From Pseudomonas californiensis (GTDB lineage Bacteria > Pseudomonadota > Gammaproteobacteria > Pseudomonadales > Pseudomonadaceae), in NCBI RefSeq assembly GCF_021147775.1, contig NZ_JAGTPK010000015.1, positions 62,001 through 126,000 of the forward strand: 64,000 nucleotides of DNA. The letters run 5' to 3'. Below, one piece after another: positions 35,602-44,306 of this stretch. The position numbers and the translations under genes were made by a program. Below the pieces are notes generated by a model that worked only from the letters and a program-made list of their open reading frames with translations, was not told the DNA's origin and searched no databases. Every line of letters begins with the position of its first letter. Position 1 is the first letter of the stretch.

Positions 35602-35627
35602 CCCGAACCACAAGACCGTGCATCGCC

Positions 35628-35852
35628 ATGAACCCCGTCGAGAACCAGACCCAACTGTGCCCTGTGTGCGGTTATAGCAACCAGTGCAGCCTTGCCGATC
35701 CGCGTACGGCCAGCCAGCCTTGCTGGTGCTTTTCAGAAACCATCGACCCGGCGGTGCTCAAGGCGCTGCCTGAAGAACTGCGCGACAAGGCGTGTCTGTG
35801 CCCGCGTTGTGCAGGGATCGCAGACGCGGCACCCGGCCAACCGACGCGCTAG
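35628..35852 (+). CDS. Cysteine-rich CWC family protein
   Basis: A 74-residue protein with Cys pairs in CPVCGYSNQCSLADP, CWCFSETIDPAVLKALPEEL and CLCPRCA, fitting the small Cys-rich CWC family, likely zinc-binding. The ATG at 35628 is used rather than the longer frame. It begins 26 nt after the toxin-like gene and is followed by a pseudouridine synthase gene. The function is unknown. Confidence 0.8.
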   Translation: MNPVENQTQLCPVCGYSNQCSLADPRTASQPCWCFSETIDPAVLKALPEELRDKACLCPRCAGIADAAPGQPTR

Positions 35853-35896
35853 ATCGCGTACCATGCGCTCCCTGTCTACGTAACGTCGTCAACGTC

Positions 35897-36589
35897 ATGC
35901 GTCTTGATCGCTTCCTCAGCAACCTGCCCCGCTTCAATCGCAAGGCCGTACGCCTGGCGCTGGCCAACGGGCGGGTTACGGTTGATGGCCACAAAACCGT
36001 CGATCCACACCACGACGTGCGTGAATTCAGTTGCGTGGCCTTCGATGGCGAAGTGTTGCAGGCTGGCAAGGCTGCGCGCTATTTCATGCTGCACAAGCCC
36101 CAGGGTTGCGTCAGCGCGACAATCGATGCCCAACACCCCACCGTGCTTGACCTGCTCGATGAGCCTGACAAACACGAGTTGCACATCGCCGGACGGCTGG
36201 ACTTCAACACGACGGGGCTGATGCTGATTACCAACGATGGACAATGGTCGCGACGACTGACCCAGCCCACCACTAAATTGCCGAAAGTCTATTACGTCGA
36301 AACCGAGCAGTTGATCGACGAACGGTATATATCGAAGTTCGAAGAAGGCTTTTATTTTTCATTCGAAAATATCACCACACAACCTGCACAACTGACACTG
36401 CTGGGACCTCGATGTGCACGGTTGAGTATTGTTGAAGGCCGGTACCATCAAATAAAACGGATGTTTGGTCACTTCGACAATAAAGTGTTGATATTGCATC
36501 GGGAAAGCATGGGCGCATTGCCGCTCGACCCCACGCTTGAGCCCGCGAGCTACCGTGAACTGCATGCTGCGGAAATTGCACTGTTCTGA
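35897..36589 (+). CDS. 16S rRNA pseudouridine synthase, RsuA-like
   Basis: A 230-residue RsuA/RluB/E/F-family enzyme. An S4-like N-terminal domain (MRLDRFLSNLPRFNRKAVR) precedes the catalytic domain with AGRLDFNTTGLMLITNDG, where the Asp is the catalytic residue, and VEGRYHQIKRMFGHF. Length and the S4 domain best fit RsuA (pseudouridine 516 of 16S rRNA), but a paralogous specificity cannot be excluded. The upstream extension to 35792 is rejected. Confidence 0.88.
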   Translation: MRLDRFLSNLPRFNRKAVRLALANGRVTVDGHKTVDPHHDVREFSCVAFDGEVLQAGKAARYFMLHKPQGCVSATIDAQHPTVLDLLDEPDKHELHIAGRLDFNTTGLMLITNDGQWSRRLTQPTTKLPKVYYVETEQLIDERYISKFEEGFYFSFENITTQPAQLTLLGPRCARLSIVEGRYHQIKRMFGHFDNKVLILHRESMGALPLDPTLEPASYRELHAAEIALF

Positions 36590-36672
36590 AAAGTCACAAC
36601 CGTTCGGCGGATTAAAAAAACAACCGCCGCTCGAACCTTGCGGGTTACGATTTCGCCTGTTTGAATCCAGAT

Positions 36673-36695
36673 CGTCAGTCCGCATGTGACTGACG
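36673..36695. repeat. 8-bp inverted repeat upstream of rhlA
   Basis: CGTCAGTC and GACTGACG flank a 7-nt spacer in the 298-nt gap before rhlA. It may be an operator or a weak hairpin; no T-tract follows. No consensus lux-box or other promoter could be recognised in the gap. Confidence 0.35.
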
Positions 36696-36887
36696 AGTCA
36701 AACCACTATTCCAAGAAACCTTTTGCCGTATAGAGCCAAGCGCTCACGGCAAATTGCCCGCCAATAATAATACCTGTCGAACAGATCGTTAGGATCGACA
36801 TGGGCCTTTAATCGGCTATGCCTGCCTGTCACGAAACTCGTGCAATGTTGTTTGCGCGTTTACCTGTTTACGCCAGGAGTTACACCT

Positions 36888-37781
36888 ATGTCGCCAGAAA
36901 AAGCGGTGCTTGATATACAAGGACAGTTTCGGGTTTACACGGAATTCTATCGCGCAGAGGCCGCTGAAAAGACCATCATTCTGGTCAACGGCTCACTGGC
37001 CACTACGGCATCCTTTGCCCAGACCGTACGCAATCTCAACCCGCGGCTGAACGTCGTGCTTTACGACCAGCCATACGCCGGGAAATCCAAGCCTCATAAC
37101 CTGCACCAGACGCATCTCACCCGGGAAATGGAAGGCCAGATCCTGCTGGAGCTGATCGACCACTTCAATGCCGAACACGTGATGTCGTTTTCATGGGGCG
37201 GAGCCGCCGCGCTCGTTGCGCTTTCCCATCGACCGAAGCGAGTTGAAAGTGCAGTCATCAGCTCCTTCTCGCCGGTCATCAACCAACACATGCGCAGCTA
37301 CCTGCAACGCGGCCTCACCCACCTGAGCGCCCACAATCGGCATGAAATGGGGCACTTGATCAACGACACTATCGGCAAACACCTGCCGTCACTGTTCAAG
37401 CGTTTTAATTATCGCCATGTGAGCAGCCTGGACCTGCATGAGTATGACCAGATGCTTCACCACATCAGTCAGGTTCTGGATATCGATCCGGGCAACTATC
37501 TGATGGCAGCCACCAGCATCAACGTGCCCGTACTGTTCATGAACGGTGCCTGGGACGAATACACGGCCGCAGACGACGCCAGGCAATTCGCTCAGTACGT
37601 AAAAAACAGCCGTTTCAGCACCATTGAGGCCGCCGGTCACTTCTTGGACATGGAGCACAAGGCCGCCTGCCGAGACTCGAAACTGGCGCTGATGAGCTTT
37701 CTGCAACCGCAAACAACCCTGACCGAGCCCTCGCGCCACGCCTACAACCTGGTCCCGAACCATCATGCCTTCGCCCTCTGA
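36888..37781 (+). CDS. rhlA: 3-(3-hydroxyalkanoyloxy)alkanoate synthase RhlA
   Basis: A 297-residue alpha/beta hydrolase closely resembling RhlA, which couples two 3-hydroxyacyl units into HAA surfactant. The triad positions coincide with P. aeruginosa: S102 (MSFSWGG), D223 (GAWDEYT) and H251 (AAGHFLDMEHK). The family sequence ILVNGSLATTASFAQT is conserved. AGGAG precedes the ATG at 36888. No rhlB or rhlR/rhlI is nearby, so the product should be HAA rather than rhamnolipid, as known for P. syringae swarming. Confidence 0.9.
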   Translation: MSPEKAVLDIQGQFRVYTEFYRAEAAEKTIILVNGSLATTASFAQTVRNLNPRLNVVLYDQPYAGKSKPHNLHQTHLTREMEGQILLELIDHFNAEHVMSFSWGGAAALVALSHRPKRVESAVISSFSPVINQHMRSYLQRGLTHLSAHNRHEMGHLINDTIGKHLPSLFKRFNYRHVSSLDLHEYDQMLHHISQVLDIDPGNYLMAATSINVPVLFMNGAWDEYTAADDARQFAQYVKNSRFSTIEAAGHFLDMEHKAACRDSKLALMSFLQPQTTLTEPSRHAYNLVPNHHAFAL

Positions 37782-38009
37782 CACCAGCGCTCGACAGAGC
37801 CGGGGAAACCACCGCCAGTGCACGAACAACGGCACTCGGCGGCTGGCCTCCCATGGCAGGCACCTGCACTGAACCTGCAGCCGGAAAAAATTAGCGCTTC
37901 AAATCAAGGTCTGCTTCTGGTACAAAGTCAGCCGCTCAAAGCGGGTGCCCTTCAGGGCGACAGTTCTGACAGAACGGCTCGCGAACGCGTACCGTAACAA
38001 CGCTTAAAT

Positions 38010-38083
38010 GCGGGTATAGTTTAGTGGTAAAACGAAAGCTTCCCAAGCTTTAGTTGAGGGTTCGATTCCCTCTACCCGCTCCA
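38010..38083 (+). tRNA. tRNA-Gly (anticodon CCC)
   Basis: A 74-nt cloverleaf: acceptor stem GCGGGTA/TACCCGC, D-arm TAGTTTAGTGGTAA, anticodon stem AAAGC/GCTTT with loop TTCCCAA giving anticodon CCC, T-loop GGTTCGATTCC, discriminator T and encoded CCA. All arms pair. It stands alone, not in a tRNA cluster. Confidence 0.97.
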
Positions 38084-38222
38084 TATTCTTCAATGAAATC
38101 AAACAGAAGCCTTCCAAAACTCAGCATTCAGACATGTCTGGGCGGCTCGCTTTACACCCCCGAATAAATCATTCCCCACTCTGCAAAATGCTATCTCCCG
38201 ACTCAGGGCCTTTGCTCAGCGC

Positions 38223-38357
38223 TCACGTGCCTTTATTACGCCGACACCGCTCTGAACAGTAGCGAACTTCGTCCCAGCACCTTGCCCACTTTTTACGCCA
38301 GGTAAACGGCAGGCCGCAGACTGCGCAGGTTTTGACGGGAAGTTCGCTTTTCTTCAT
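38223..38357 (-). CDS. DUF2256 small zinc-ribbon-like protein
   Basis: A 44-residue protein beginning MKKSELPVKTCAVCGLPFTW and continuing through the family motif WRKKWARCWDEVRYCSERCR. Four cysteines in two CxxC/CxxxC pairs suggest zinc binding. Frame and length match DUF2256 proteins. The function is unknown. It lies between tRNA-Gly and an SDR gene. Confidence 0.88.
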   Translation of the reverse strand: MKKSELPVKTCAVCGLPFTWRKKWARCWDEVRYCSERCRRNKGT

Positions 38358-38420
38358 GAACACGTTCCAGAGGTCGTTGGGCAATCCGGCGGCGCCTCTC
38401 GGTGCGTCGACGGCAAGCGT

Positions 38421-39203
38421 CTAGTGAAGCCGGGCATTCTCGGCATGGTTGTGCGCCTTTACCGTTTCTGGCGTGGTGCGGTTGTCGATGGCCTGCTGTT
38501 TGGTCGCTTCATCGCCACCCACAACATGATCGACGTCATTCATCAACGCCTCAAAACCTTGCCTGGCCACCTCGGTCTTGTCATTTTTCTCTGACCTGCC
38601 GATCTTGCTGCTGCCCATCCCGGCCTTTTTGTGAAACTCGCTGTCAGTTGCGCCGGGGAGCAGCGCTGTCACGGTGACGCCTGTTCCGCGCAATTCTTCG
38701 CGAAGCGACTCAGCGAAGGAAAATCCGAATGCCTTGGAGGGGCCATACACCGTTTCATGGGGCGTGGGCTGAGTGGCTGAAATGGAAGAGGTGATGAGGA
38801 TTCGGCCCTTTTTGTTGGCCAGCATGTGCGTCGCCACCCGCTTGGCCATGTGCACGGTGCCGGTGATGTTAATGGCGATCAACTTCAAATCGTCTTCGAG
38901 CGGGTTATCGACGAACGCCCCGCCCTGGCCGATGCCGACATTCAACGCTGCGGCATCCAGTCGACGATCAAGAGACATGACGTAATTCCACAGCGCTTCG
39001 ACACCGTCGTACGTCGACGCATCTGCCTGATAGGCGAAACACTCGACGCCCAACGCGCCGATTTCCTGCGCGGACGTTTTTACTTTGTCGCTGGACCCGG
39101 AAATGATTACGTCGTGACCGTTCTGAGCAAACTGTTTGGCCAGTTCAAAACCGATGCCTGACGAACCTCCGGTGACCAGAGCGAGGGGGCGGCTGGATGA
39201 CAT
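38421..39203 (-). CDS. Short-chain dehydrogenase/reductase
   Basis: A 260-residue classical SDR. The cofactor motif is TGGSSGIGFELA (residues 11-22), the catalytic Tyr/Lys pair is Y153 and K157 (YGPSKAFG) with Ser near 140. The substrate cannot be read from the sequence. The ATG at 39203 follows a TCAGGAGAAAG ribosome-binding site. It is followed upstream by a haloacid dehalogenase gene on the same strand, 150 nt away. Confidence 0.88.
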   Translation of the reverse strand: MSSSRPLALVTGGSSGIGFELAKQFAQNGHDVIISGSSDKVKTSAQEIGALGVECFAYQADASTYDGVEALWNYVMSLDRRLDAAALNVGIGQGGAFVDNPLEDDLKLIAINITGTVHMAKRVATHMLANKKGRILITSSISATQPTPHETVYGPSKAFGFSFAESLREELRGTGVTVTALLPGATDSEFHKKAGMGSSKIGRSEKNDKTEVARQGFEALMNDVDHVVGGDEATKQQAIDNRTTPETVKAHNHAENARLH

Positions 39204-39353
39204 GACTTTCTCCTGAGTAATAACGTTTGGGTCCTGCCGCAGAATCAATGGCAACGCGGCAGCTGTTCATCTGAAAGACCCATCCTCTGTTCGATCCATG
39301 ATTTTTACCCAGTGGTGCCGTATGACCGTTGAGGCATTCGTGCACCTATCATT

Positions 39354-40076
39354 TCAACACCCCAGCGCATCGGCAACGTCGGTCAGGGAACCAACGATCA
39401 GGTCCCAGTCTTTCGCCGGGCTCAGATCGAGCGTCTGATTGGGGCCGTATTCGGTGGGTCGGCGAACGAACGCTGTTTTCAGGCCATTGGCACGAGCGGC
39501 CGCCAGGTCGGAATTGTGCGCCGCAATCATGCCCGCTGATTCAGGTGAGAAACCCGCGGTTTTGACCGATTTCAGATACACCTGCGGCTGAGGTTTATAG
39601 GTGCCCGCGATCTCGGCACCCAGGATGACGTCCCATGGCAAGCCGCCGAATTTCGCCAGTTTCAGCATCCCGGCAATATGCCCATTCGACAGGGCGCCAA
39701 TCGCGAATTTGCGCTTCAAGCGGGTCAGACCGGCGACGGCGTCCGGCCAGGGATCCAACTGTTCCCACGCGCGGTTGAGCTCAACGAGTTCTGCGTCTGT
39801 CGCCGCGCCGAAATCGAAATCGTACCGGGCGAGCACGGTTTCCAGATTCTCACGGTTAAGCACATCCAGAGTCACGTAGGGGCGCTCGCCGGAACGCACA
39901 CGCTGCATGGACGGCTGATACAGCGCGCGCCATTGGTCCGCGAAATCGAGCGGGTCTGCGCTCACGTCATGGCGATGCAGAAACGGCGCAGCCGCGCGGG
40001 CCACGCCGTTTCGCCAGTCGACGACGGTGCCAAATACGTCAAAGCCCAGAAAACCAACGGTGTCGAATGTGGACAT
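39354..40076 (-). CDS. Haloacid dehalogenase, type II
   Basis: A 240-residue HAD-superfamily protein. The nucleophile Asp is D13 in GFDVFGTVVDW. SNGHIAGMLKLAKFGGLPWD, AEIAGTYKPQPQVYL and MIAAHNSDLAAARANGLKTAF match type II (S)-2-haloacid dehalogenases, including the Lys and Asp/Asn-Ser active-site elements. Preferred start is the ATG at 40076. The physiological substrate is unknown. Confidence 0.85.
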   Translation of the reverse strand: MSTFDTVGFLGFDVFGTVVDWRNGVARAAAPFLHRHDVSADPLDFADQWRALYQPSMQRVRSGERPYVTLDVLNRENLETVLARYDFDFGAATDAELVELNRAWEQLDPWPDAVAGLTRLKRKFAIGALSNGHIAGMLKLAKFGGLPWDVILGAEIAGTYKPQPQVYLKSVKTAGFSPESAGMIAAHNSDLAAARANGLKTAFVRRPTEYGPNQTLDLSPAKDWDLIVGSLTDVADALGC

Positions 40077-40238
40077 GAATTTTCTCCAGATGCGAGCTGC
40101 GTTACAGAAATCGGCCAGACTCAATAATAGTCAGGCAACGCAGAACCACGGCCTCAGCTAGGCCTGGACGGACCAAACGTCCAGAAACGGTTCAGCCGTA
40201 ACGACTCCAGGCCATCCGCACTCAGGTGTGCGGGACGG

Positions 40239-40265
40239 GAACCTGTACAGGATTTTGCCGACCAA
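40239..40265 (+). promoter_or_regulatory. Candidate AlgU-type promoter before the lipoprotein gene
   Basis: GAACCT (40239-40244), a 16-nt spacer and ACCAA (40261-40265) differ by one base each from GAACTT and TCCAA-type AlgU elements. It lies 45 nt before the lipoprotein ATG. Confidence 0.35.
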
Positions 40266-40310
40266 GGGCCTGTATTTGAATTACCACCCACCATTTCTCA
40301 AGGACGAAAA

Positions 40311-40892
40311 ATGCGCTTTGCTGCCCTGTTGCTGGCCGTTGCCTTTGTTGCCGGCTGCGCTTCCACGCCTGACTACTACATCTCCCCCACTCCGGCGCAC
40401 ATCCCGAAAACAGCCACCTATTGGGTCGAGACATTCGAACTCAAGCTGGAGGGTGAAAACGAGAGATTCATGACCCGTGATCAAGTGAAAGACGGATTTG
40501 AGCTTGAGCTGATCAACGGCTTGAAAAAGGCCAATCGTTACGCTGCCAGCAAAGACGATGCGGATTACCTGCTGGACGTCAGCACGGTGTACACGCGCCG
40601 AATCAATGACTACCAAGGAGGGCTGATATCGTCAATCGTCGATGACAATACCGTCCTGCTGAGCGTCGATTTCGGCTATCAGATTTCAGTGAAGAAGTCC
40701 GGCAGCGAGGTGCTGCATTTCGGCAAGCACCTTGAGCGCCTGCAGCCGGGCGGTATAAGGGGCGAATTGGAAAACTGGAAAACCTTGGCCAAGATAGTGA
40801 CGAATAAAGGAAATTCCCGCACCGAGAGGTTTTTCATCAGCGTTTTGCCTCGTAATATCGTCAGAGATATCGAGGACATTCCGTCACGGTGA
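40311..40892 (+). CDS. Predicted lipoprotein
   Basis: A 193-residue protein with a lipoprotein signal peptide (MRFAALLLAVAFVAGC, lipobox VAGC, Cys16). The mature part carries FELKLEGENERFMTRDQVK and a DADYLLDVSTVYTRRIND segment, reminiscent of envelope lipoproteins of the DUF4136/DUF4410 kind; I cannot assign a family firmly. AAGGACG precedes the ATG. The possible AlgU promoter would fit an envelope-stress lipoprotein. Confidence 0.75.
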   Translation: MRFAALLLAVAFVAGCASTPDYYISPTPAHIPKTATYWVETFELKLEGENERFMTRDQVKDGFELELINGLKKANRYAASKDDADYLLDVSTVYTRRINDYQGGLISSIVDDNTVLLSVDFGYQISVKKSGSEVLHFGKHLERLQPGGIRGELENWKTLAKIVTNKGNSRTERFFISVLPRNIVRDIEDIPSR

Positions 40893-40996
40893 TGGCGGCT
40901 AATACTCATAAATCAACGTGTCGCGGCAGTTATCGCCCGACACGTGCGACGAACACGTCAGGCCCACAGGAATCTCGCCTGACAGAAAAAGCTGTA

Positions 40997-41287
40997 TTAC
41001 TTCCAGTGCTTCATGGGCGCTGGCTGATCGGCAAGAGCAATACTTTGCGTCCCGCTCATCGACAACAGATACCGAGCCTCACCCACCAGCTCGGAAATGG
41101 CCCTGCTCGAGGCAAGGCTGGACAGTTTGATACCGGTCATGCAGATCATGTCCTGAGGACTTGTGGCGCTGGTCAGCGTCAACGTCAATGACCCCCCATC
41201 TGCCATGGCCCACTCACAGCGATGCGGAAGCAATGATTGTTCAATCATGTGCTTTATTTCAAGCATGGAAAGTCGGTAGGCGTTCAT
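40997..41287 (-). CDS. DUF1652 family protein
   Basis: A 96-residue protein with MNAYRLSMLEIKHMIEQSLL, HRCEWAMADGGSLTLTL and LSSLASSRAISELVGEARYLL, the pattern of DUF1652, a small family largely restricted to Pseudomonas. The function is unknown. The ATG at 41287 is chosen. Upstream lies an AT-rich stretch with repeated TGTACA elements. Confidence 0.8.
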   Translation of the reverse strand: MNAYRLSMLEIKHMIEQSLLPHRCEWAMADGGSLTLTLTSATSPQDMICMTGIKLSSLASSRAISELVGEARYLLSMSGTQSIALADQPAPMKHWK

Positions 41288-41399
41288 GGTCTTCCTGAGA
41301 CAAGTCAATTTGATACGTCATTAACGGTCAGAAAGTCTTGAAAATGAGACGTTCCCTATAAATATCAATGGCGAGCCTGCTGTTAGTACATAAAAACTA

Positions 41400-41438
41400 T
41401 TCTTGTACATTTATGAATATTTGCAGTGTTCTTGTACA
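41400..41438. repeat. Direct repeat TTCTTGTACA in an AT-rich gap
   Basis: The exact 10-mer TTCTTGTACA occurs at 41400-41409 and 41429-41438 (period 29), each containing the palindrome TGTACA. A further AGTACAT lies at about 41386. The stretch is upstream of the DUF1652 gene and unusually AT-rich for this genome. It is a possible operator array. Confidence 0.4.
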
Positions 41439-41450
41439 GGTTTTAACGCC

Positions 41451-41939
41451 TCATCTTTTTGTGTTTCCACACGCTTTTATTGAAAGCGGAGTGCGTCCAA
41501 TCGTCATCGACATTTTGACGCTGTCAATACCGGAGCCATGAGCATCAGTCTCAATATGGTTCACAGCAAAGCCAAGTCCTGCGTAGAAGCCCTGAACATG
41601 TTGGCTGGTATTGATGTAAGCGCTGATCACACCGGGGATCGACTTCATGAGTTCCAGCCGGGCCAGAGTCAGAAAGCGACCCAGGTTTTTTCCGTGGTGG
41701 TGACTGTCCACCATGCCCCACGTCAGTTCGGCTAACGATGAGTCGGTCAGAACAAGAAAACCGCCACAGCCCAATGTCTCGCCATTGCGTTGGGCCACAA
41801 AGTACTCCCCCAGCGGGGCGAGCAGAAAGTTGGCAAATTTCTCTCGTTCCGAAGGGTCAAAATAATGCGGCGTATTGGTATCGAAAATGTGCAGACAGGC
41901 ATCCCGATCCATGAGGGCGTATGGCCTTAACGTGTCCAT
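41451..41939 (-). CDS. GNAT family N-acetyltransferase
   Basis: A 162-residue acetyltransferase. The core GNAT motif A region is GMVDSHHHGKNLGRFLTLARL, preceded by GCGGFLVLTDSSLAELTW and followed by INTSQHVQGFYAGLGF, the acetyl-CoA-proximal beta-bulge region. The acceptor substrate is unknown. The ATG at 41939 follows GAGAAGG; longer in-frame starts are rejected. It is divergent from an AraC-type regulator. Confidence 0.85.
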   Translation of the reverse strand: MDTLRPYALMDRDACLHIFDTNTPHYFDPSEREKFANFLLAPLGEYFVAQRNGETLGCGGFLVLTDSSLAELTWGMVDSHHHGKNLGRFLTLARLELMKSIPGVISAYINTSQHVQGFYAGLGFAVNHIETDAHGSGIDSVKMSMTIGRTPLSIKACGNTKR

Positions 41940-42113
41940 GTGCGAGCCTTCTCTCTGAGCCTGAGAATATTCAGTCCGTGAAGCCAACCTGATCGCGTGT
42001 TGTATACCGGCCAAGGTGATGTGAACAGGTTCGCAACTCATGCATTCAATATATACAAGGCGGTACAGGCTGTGCATCTTTTGCCCAGGATTGTCAGCCA
42101 ACGGAAAGCGCCG

Positions 42114-43106
42114 ATGCTGCATGCTCATCTCACCACCCTGAACGCCGTTTCACTGGTGCTCGAAACGTTTGTCGCGCAGGGGTTTACACGCGAAGCGTTG
42201 CTGGAAGGCAGCGGGATCAATGTGGCAGAACTCGAACGGGCCGAGATCCGCATCACTACGCATCAGGAAATGCGCGTGTACGCCAATGCGGTGGCGTTGC
42301 GCCCCGATGTCGGGCTGGAGCTGGGCAGGCGGATGCACGTGTCGTCTTACGGCATTCTGGGTTACGCATTGCTCACCAGCGCCACACTTGGGGATGCATT
42401 GCGTCTGGCGCTAGCTTACCCCGCCCTGCTGGGGACGTTGTTTGAACTGCACCTGGTAGACGATGGAGACACAGTCTGGCTCGGCGCAAGCAACTATGGC
42501 GCACATGAGCAACTGACGGTGTTCAACACCGAAATGTGTCTGGCCTCACTCAAGCTTATCTGCGACGACCTGCTGGGGCATCCGCTGCCCCTGATTGGCG
42601 CACGGTTCAAGCATTCGGCACCTGATTACCTGCAACGCTATGACGAAACGTTTGCAAGCCCCGTGCAGTTCGATCACAGCGAGAATGCGTTCGGATTTGC
42701 GCGCATCTGGCTCGACCATGGCCTGCCGCTGGCTGACCGCATCACCCATCGCGACATGCATGAGCGGTGTCGGCGACAGAACACCGAGTTCACCGGGCGC
42801 CAGGCCTGGCTGGCGCGCGTTCGCCGGCTGATCACCGACCAACTGAAAGGCGCGCCCAGTCTGGGCGCTGTTGCACAACAGATGAACTGCTCAGAGCGCA
42901 CCCTGCGTCGTCACTTGCTTGCAAACGGTAGCACTTATCAGGCCTTGCTCGACGAACTGCGCTTCGAACGGGCCAAGGAGTTGTTACACGAAGACCGGCT
43001 TCCTATTCATCGAATTGCCGAAGAGCTGGGTTTCAGCGAGACCGCAAGCTTTCGACACGCCTTCACGCGCTGGAGCGGCGTCGCGCCGAGTCATTACCGC
43101 AACTGA
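42114..43106 (+). CDS. AraC family transcriptional regulator
   Basis: A 330-residue regulator. The N-terminal ligand-binding domain is of the arabinose-binding-like OruR/ArgR type (HQEMRVYANAVALRPDVGLELG; SSYGILGYALLTSATLGDAL). The C-terminal double helix-turn-helix spans MNCSERTLRRHLLANGSTYQ and IAEELGFSETASFRHAFTRW-SGVAPSHYR. It lies upstream of and in the same direction as the acetylpolyamine aminohydrolase and binding-protein genes, its likely targets. Confidence 0.9.
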   Translation: MLHAHLTTLNAVSLVLETFVAQGFTREALLEGSGINVAELERAEIRITTHQEMRVYANAVALRPDVGLELGRRMHVSSYGILGYALLTSATLGDALRLALAYPALLGTLFELHLVDDGDTVWLGASNYGAHEQLTVFNTEMCLASLKLICDDLLGHPLPLIGARFKHSAPDYLQRYDETFASPVQFDHSENAFGFARIWLDHGLPLADRITHRDMHERCRRQNTEFTGRQAWLARVRRLITDQLKGAPSLGAVAQQMNCSERTLRRHLLANGSTYQALLDELRFERAKELLHEDRLPIHRIAEELGFSETASFRHAFTRWSGVAPSHYRN

Positions 43107-43164
43107 AACTGCCTTCAAACGGGGCGTCGCGCCTCAATAAGGGGCGATATCAGGTCAATATTTA

Positions 43165-43190
43165 TGGCCGAATCAATCCTTTTTTGGCCG
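43165..43190 (+). promoter_or_regulatory. Direct repeats upstream of the polyamine genes
   Basis: TGGCCG at 43165 and 43185, each followed by AT-rich sequence similar over about 12 nt, form a 20-bp-spaced direct repeat, the geometry used by AraC/XylS proteins. It lies about 70 nt before the aminohydrolase ATG. Confidence 0.35.
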
Positions 43191-43256
43191 TAATGATCGT
43201 TCCCGCCACGGGTGCTGCTCGCCAAGAATGAGCAACCTGCCGCGAGGAAAATAACA

Positions 43257-44285
43257 ATGCTGACGATCTATTCGGACGACCACCGTCTGCACCATGGCCG
43301 CTGCGAGCTGATTGACGGGCAATTGATGCCCTGCTTCGAGATGCCATCGCGCGCCGATCATGTGCTTGAGCGTATTCGCACACGTAACATCGGACCCGTG
43401 TTGCCGCCGGACGATTTTGGGTTGGCCCCGCTGCTGCGCGTGCACACCCAAGCGTATCTGACCTTTTTTCAGCAAGCCTGGGCGCGCTGGAACGACATGG
43501 GCCGTGACGGCGATCTGCTGCCCTACACCTGGCCCGCCCGCACGTTGCGTGGCGTGATACCTGAAAGTCTGCACGGCGAATTGGGTTACTACAGTTTCGA
43601 CGCGGGTGCGCCCATTACAGCGGGTACCTGGCAGGCAGCCTACAGCGCCGTACAAGTCGCACTGACCGCACAACGGGCCATGAACGCAGGAGCCCGAAGC
43701 GCGTTCGCGTTGTGTCGGCCGCCCGGCCACCATGCCGCCAGCGACGTCATGGGCGGCTATTGCTACCTGAACAATGTTGCCATCGCCGCCCAGGCCTTTC
43801 TCGATCAGGGCGCCGCGAAAGTCGCGATCATTGATGTGGATTATCACCACGGCAACGGCACGCAGTCGATTTTCTACTCGCGCAGCGACGTTCTGTTCAC
43901 CTCCATTCATGGTCATCCGGAAGCGGAGTTCCCGTTCTTTCTCGGTTATGGCGACGAAACCGGCGAAGGTGACGGAGCGGGGTACAACTTCAATTACCCG
44001 CTGGCCGCCGGCAGTGGCTGGGATCGCTGGAGCGAGGCACTGGAACAGGCATGCAAGGAGGTGGAACGCTATGACCCGAACGTCGTGCTGATCTCGCTGG
44101 GCGTTGATACGTTCAAGGACGATCCGATCTCACAGTTCAAACTCGAAAGCGACGATTACCTGACTATGGGCGAGCGCCTCGCACGTCTCGGCAAGCCCAC
44201 GCTGTTCGTGATGGAAGGCGGTTACGCCGTCGAAGAAATCGGCATCAATGCCGTGAATGTATTGGAAGGTTTTGAACGCGTTTGA
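43257..44285 (+). CDS. Acetylpolyamine aminohydrolase (histone deacetylase family)
   Basis: A 342-residue class II HDAC-fold enzyme that removes acetyl groups from acetylated polyamines. Active-site His pair H158-H159 (RPPGHHAASDVMGG), zinc ligands D194 and H196 (IDVDYHHGNGT), the later Asp in SLGVDTFKDDP and Tyr in MEGGYAVEEIG are all present. The length fits acetylpolyamine amidohydrolases of Pseudomonas and Mycoplana. It is coupled to a PotF-like gene 21 nt downstream. GAGGAAA precedes the ATG at 43257. Confidence 0.9.
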   Translation: MLTIYSDDHRLHHGRCELIDGQLMPCFEMPSRADHVLERIRTRNIGPVLPPDDFGLAPLLRVHTQAYLTFFQQAWARWNDMGRDGDLLPYTWPARTLRGVIPESLHGELGYYSFDAGAPITAGTWQAAYSAVQVALTAQRAMNAGARSAFALCRPPGHHAASDVMGGYCYLNNVAIAAQAFLDQGAAKVAIIDVDYHHGNGTQSIFYSRSDVLFTSIHGHPEAEFPFFLGYGDETGEGDGAGYNFNYPLAAGSGWDRWSEALEQACKEVERYDPNVVLISLGVDTFKDDPISQFKLESDDYLTMGERLARLGKPTLFVMEGGYAVEEIGINAVNVLEGFERV

Positions 44286-44306
44286 CTTTAATCTCTGGAG
44301 ATAACG

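Noticed and set aside
35792..35896. N-terminal extension of the RsuA-like gene
   Set aside because: The extension overlaps the CWC gene out of frame, and the S4 domain begins at the ATG at 35897.
38010..38083. tRNA-Gly as an integration site for an island
   Set aside because: I found no repeat of the tRNA 3' end nearby and no integrase.
40238..40264. hrp box before the lipoprotein gene (GGAACC followed by CCAAGG)
   Set aside because: Spacing is 18 nt and the -10 lacks CCAC; an AlgU-type promoter explains the same bases better.
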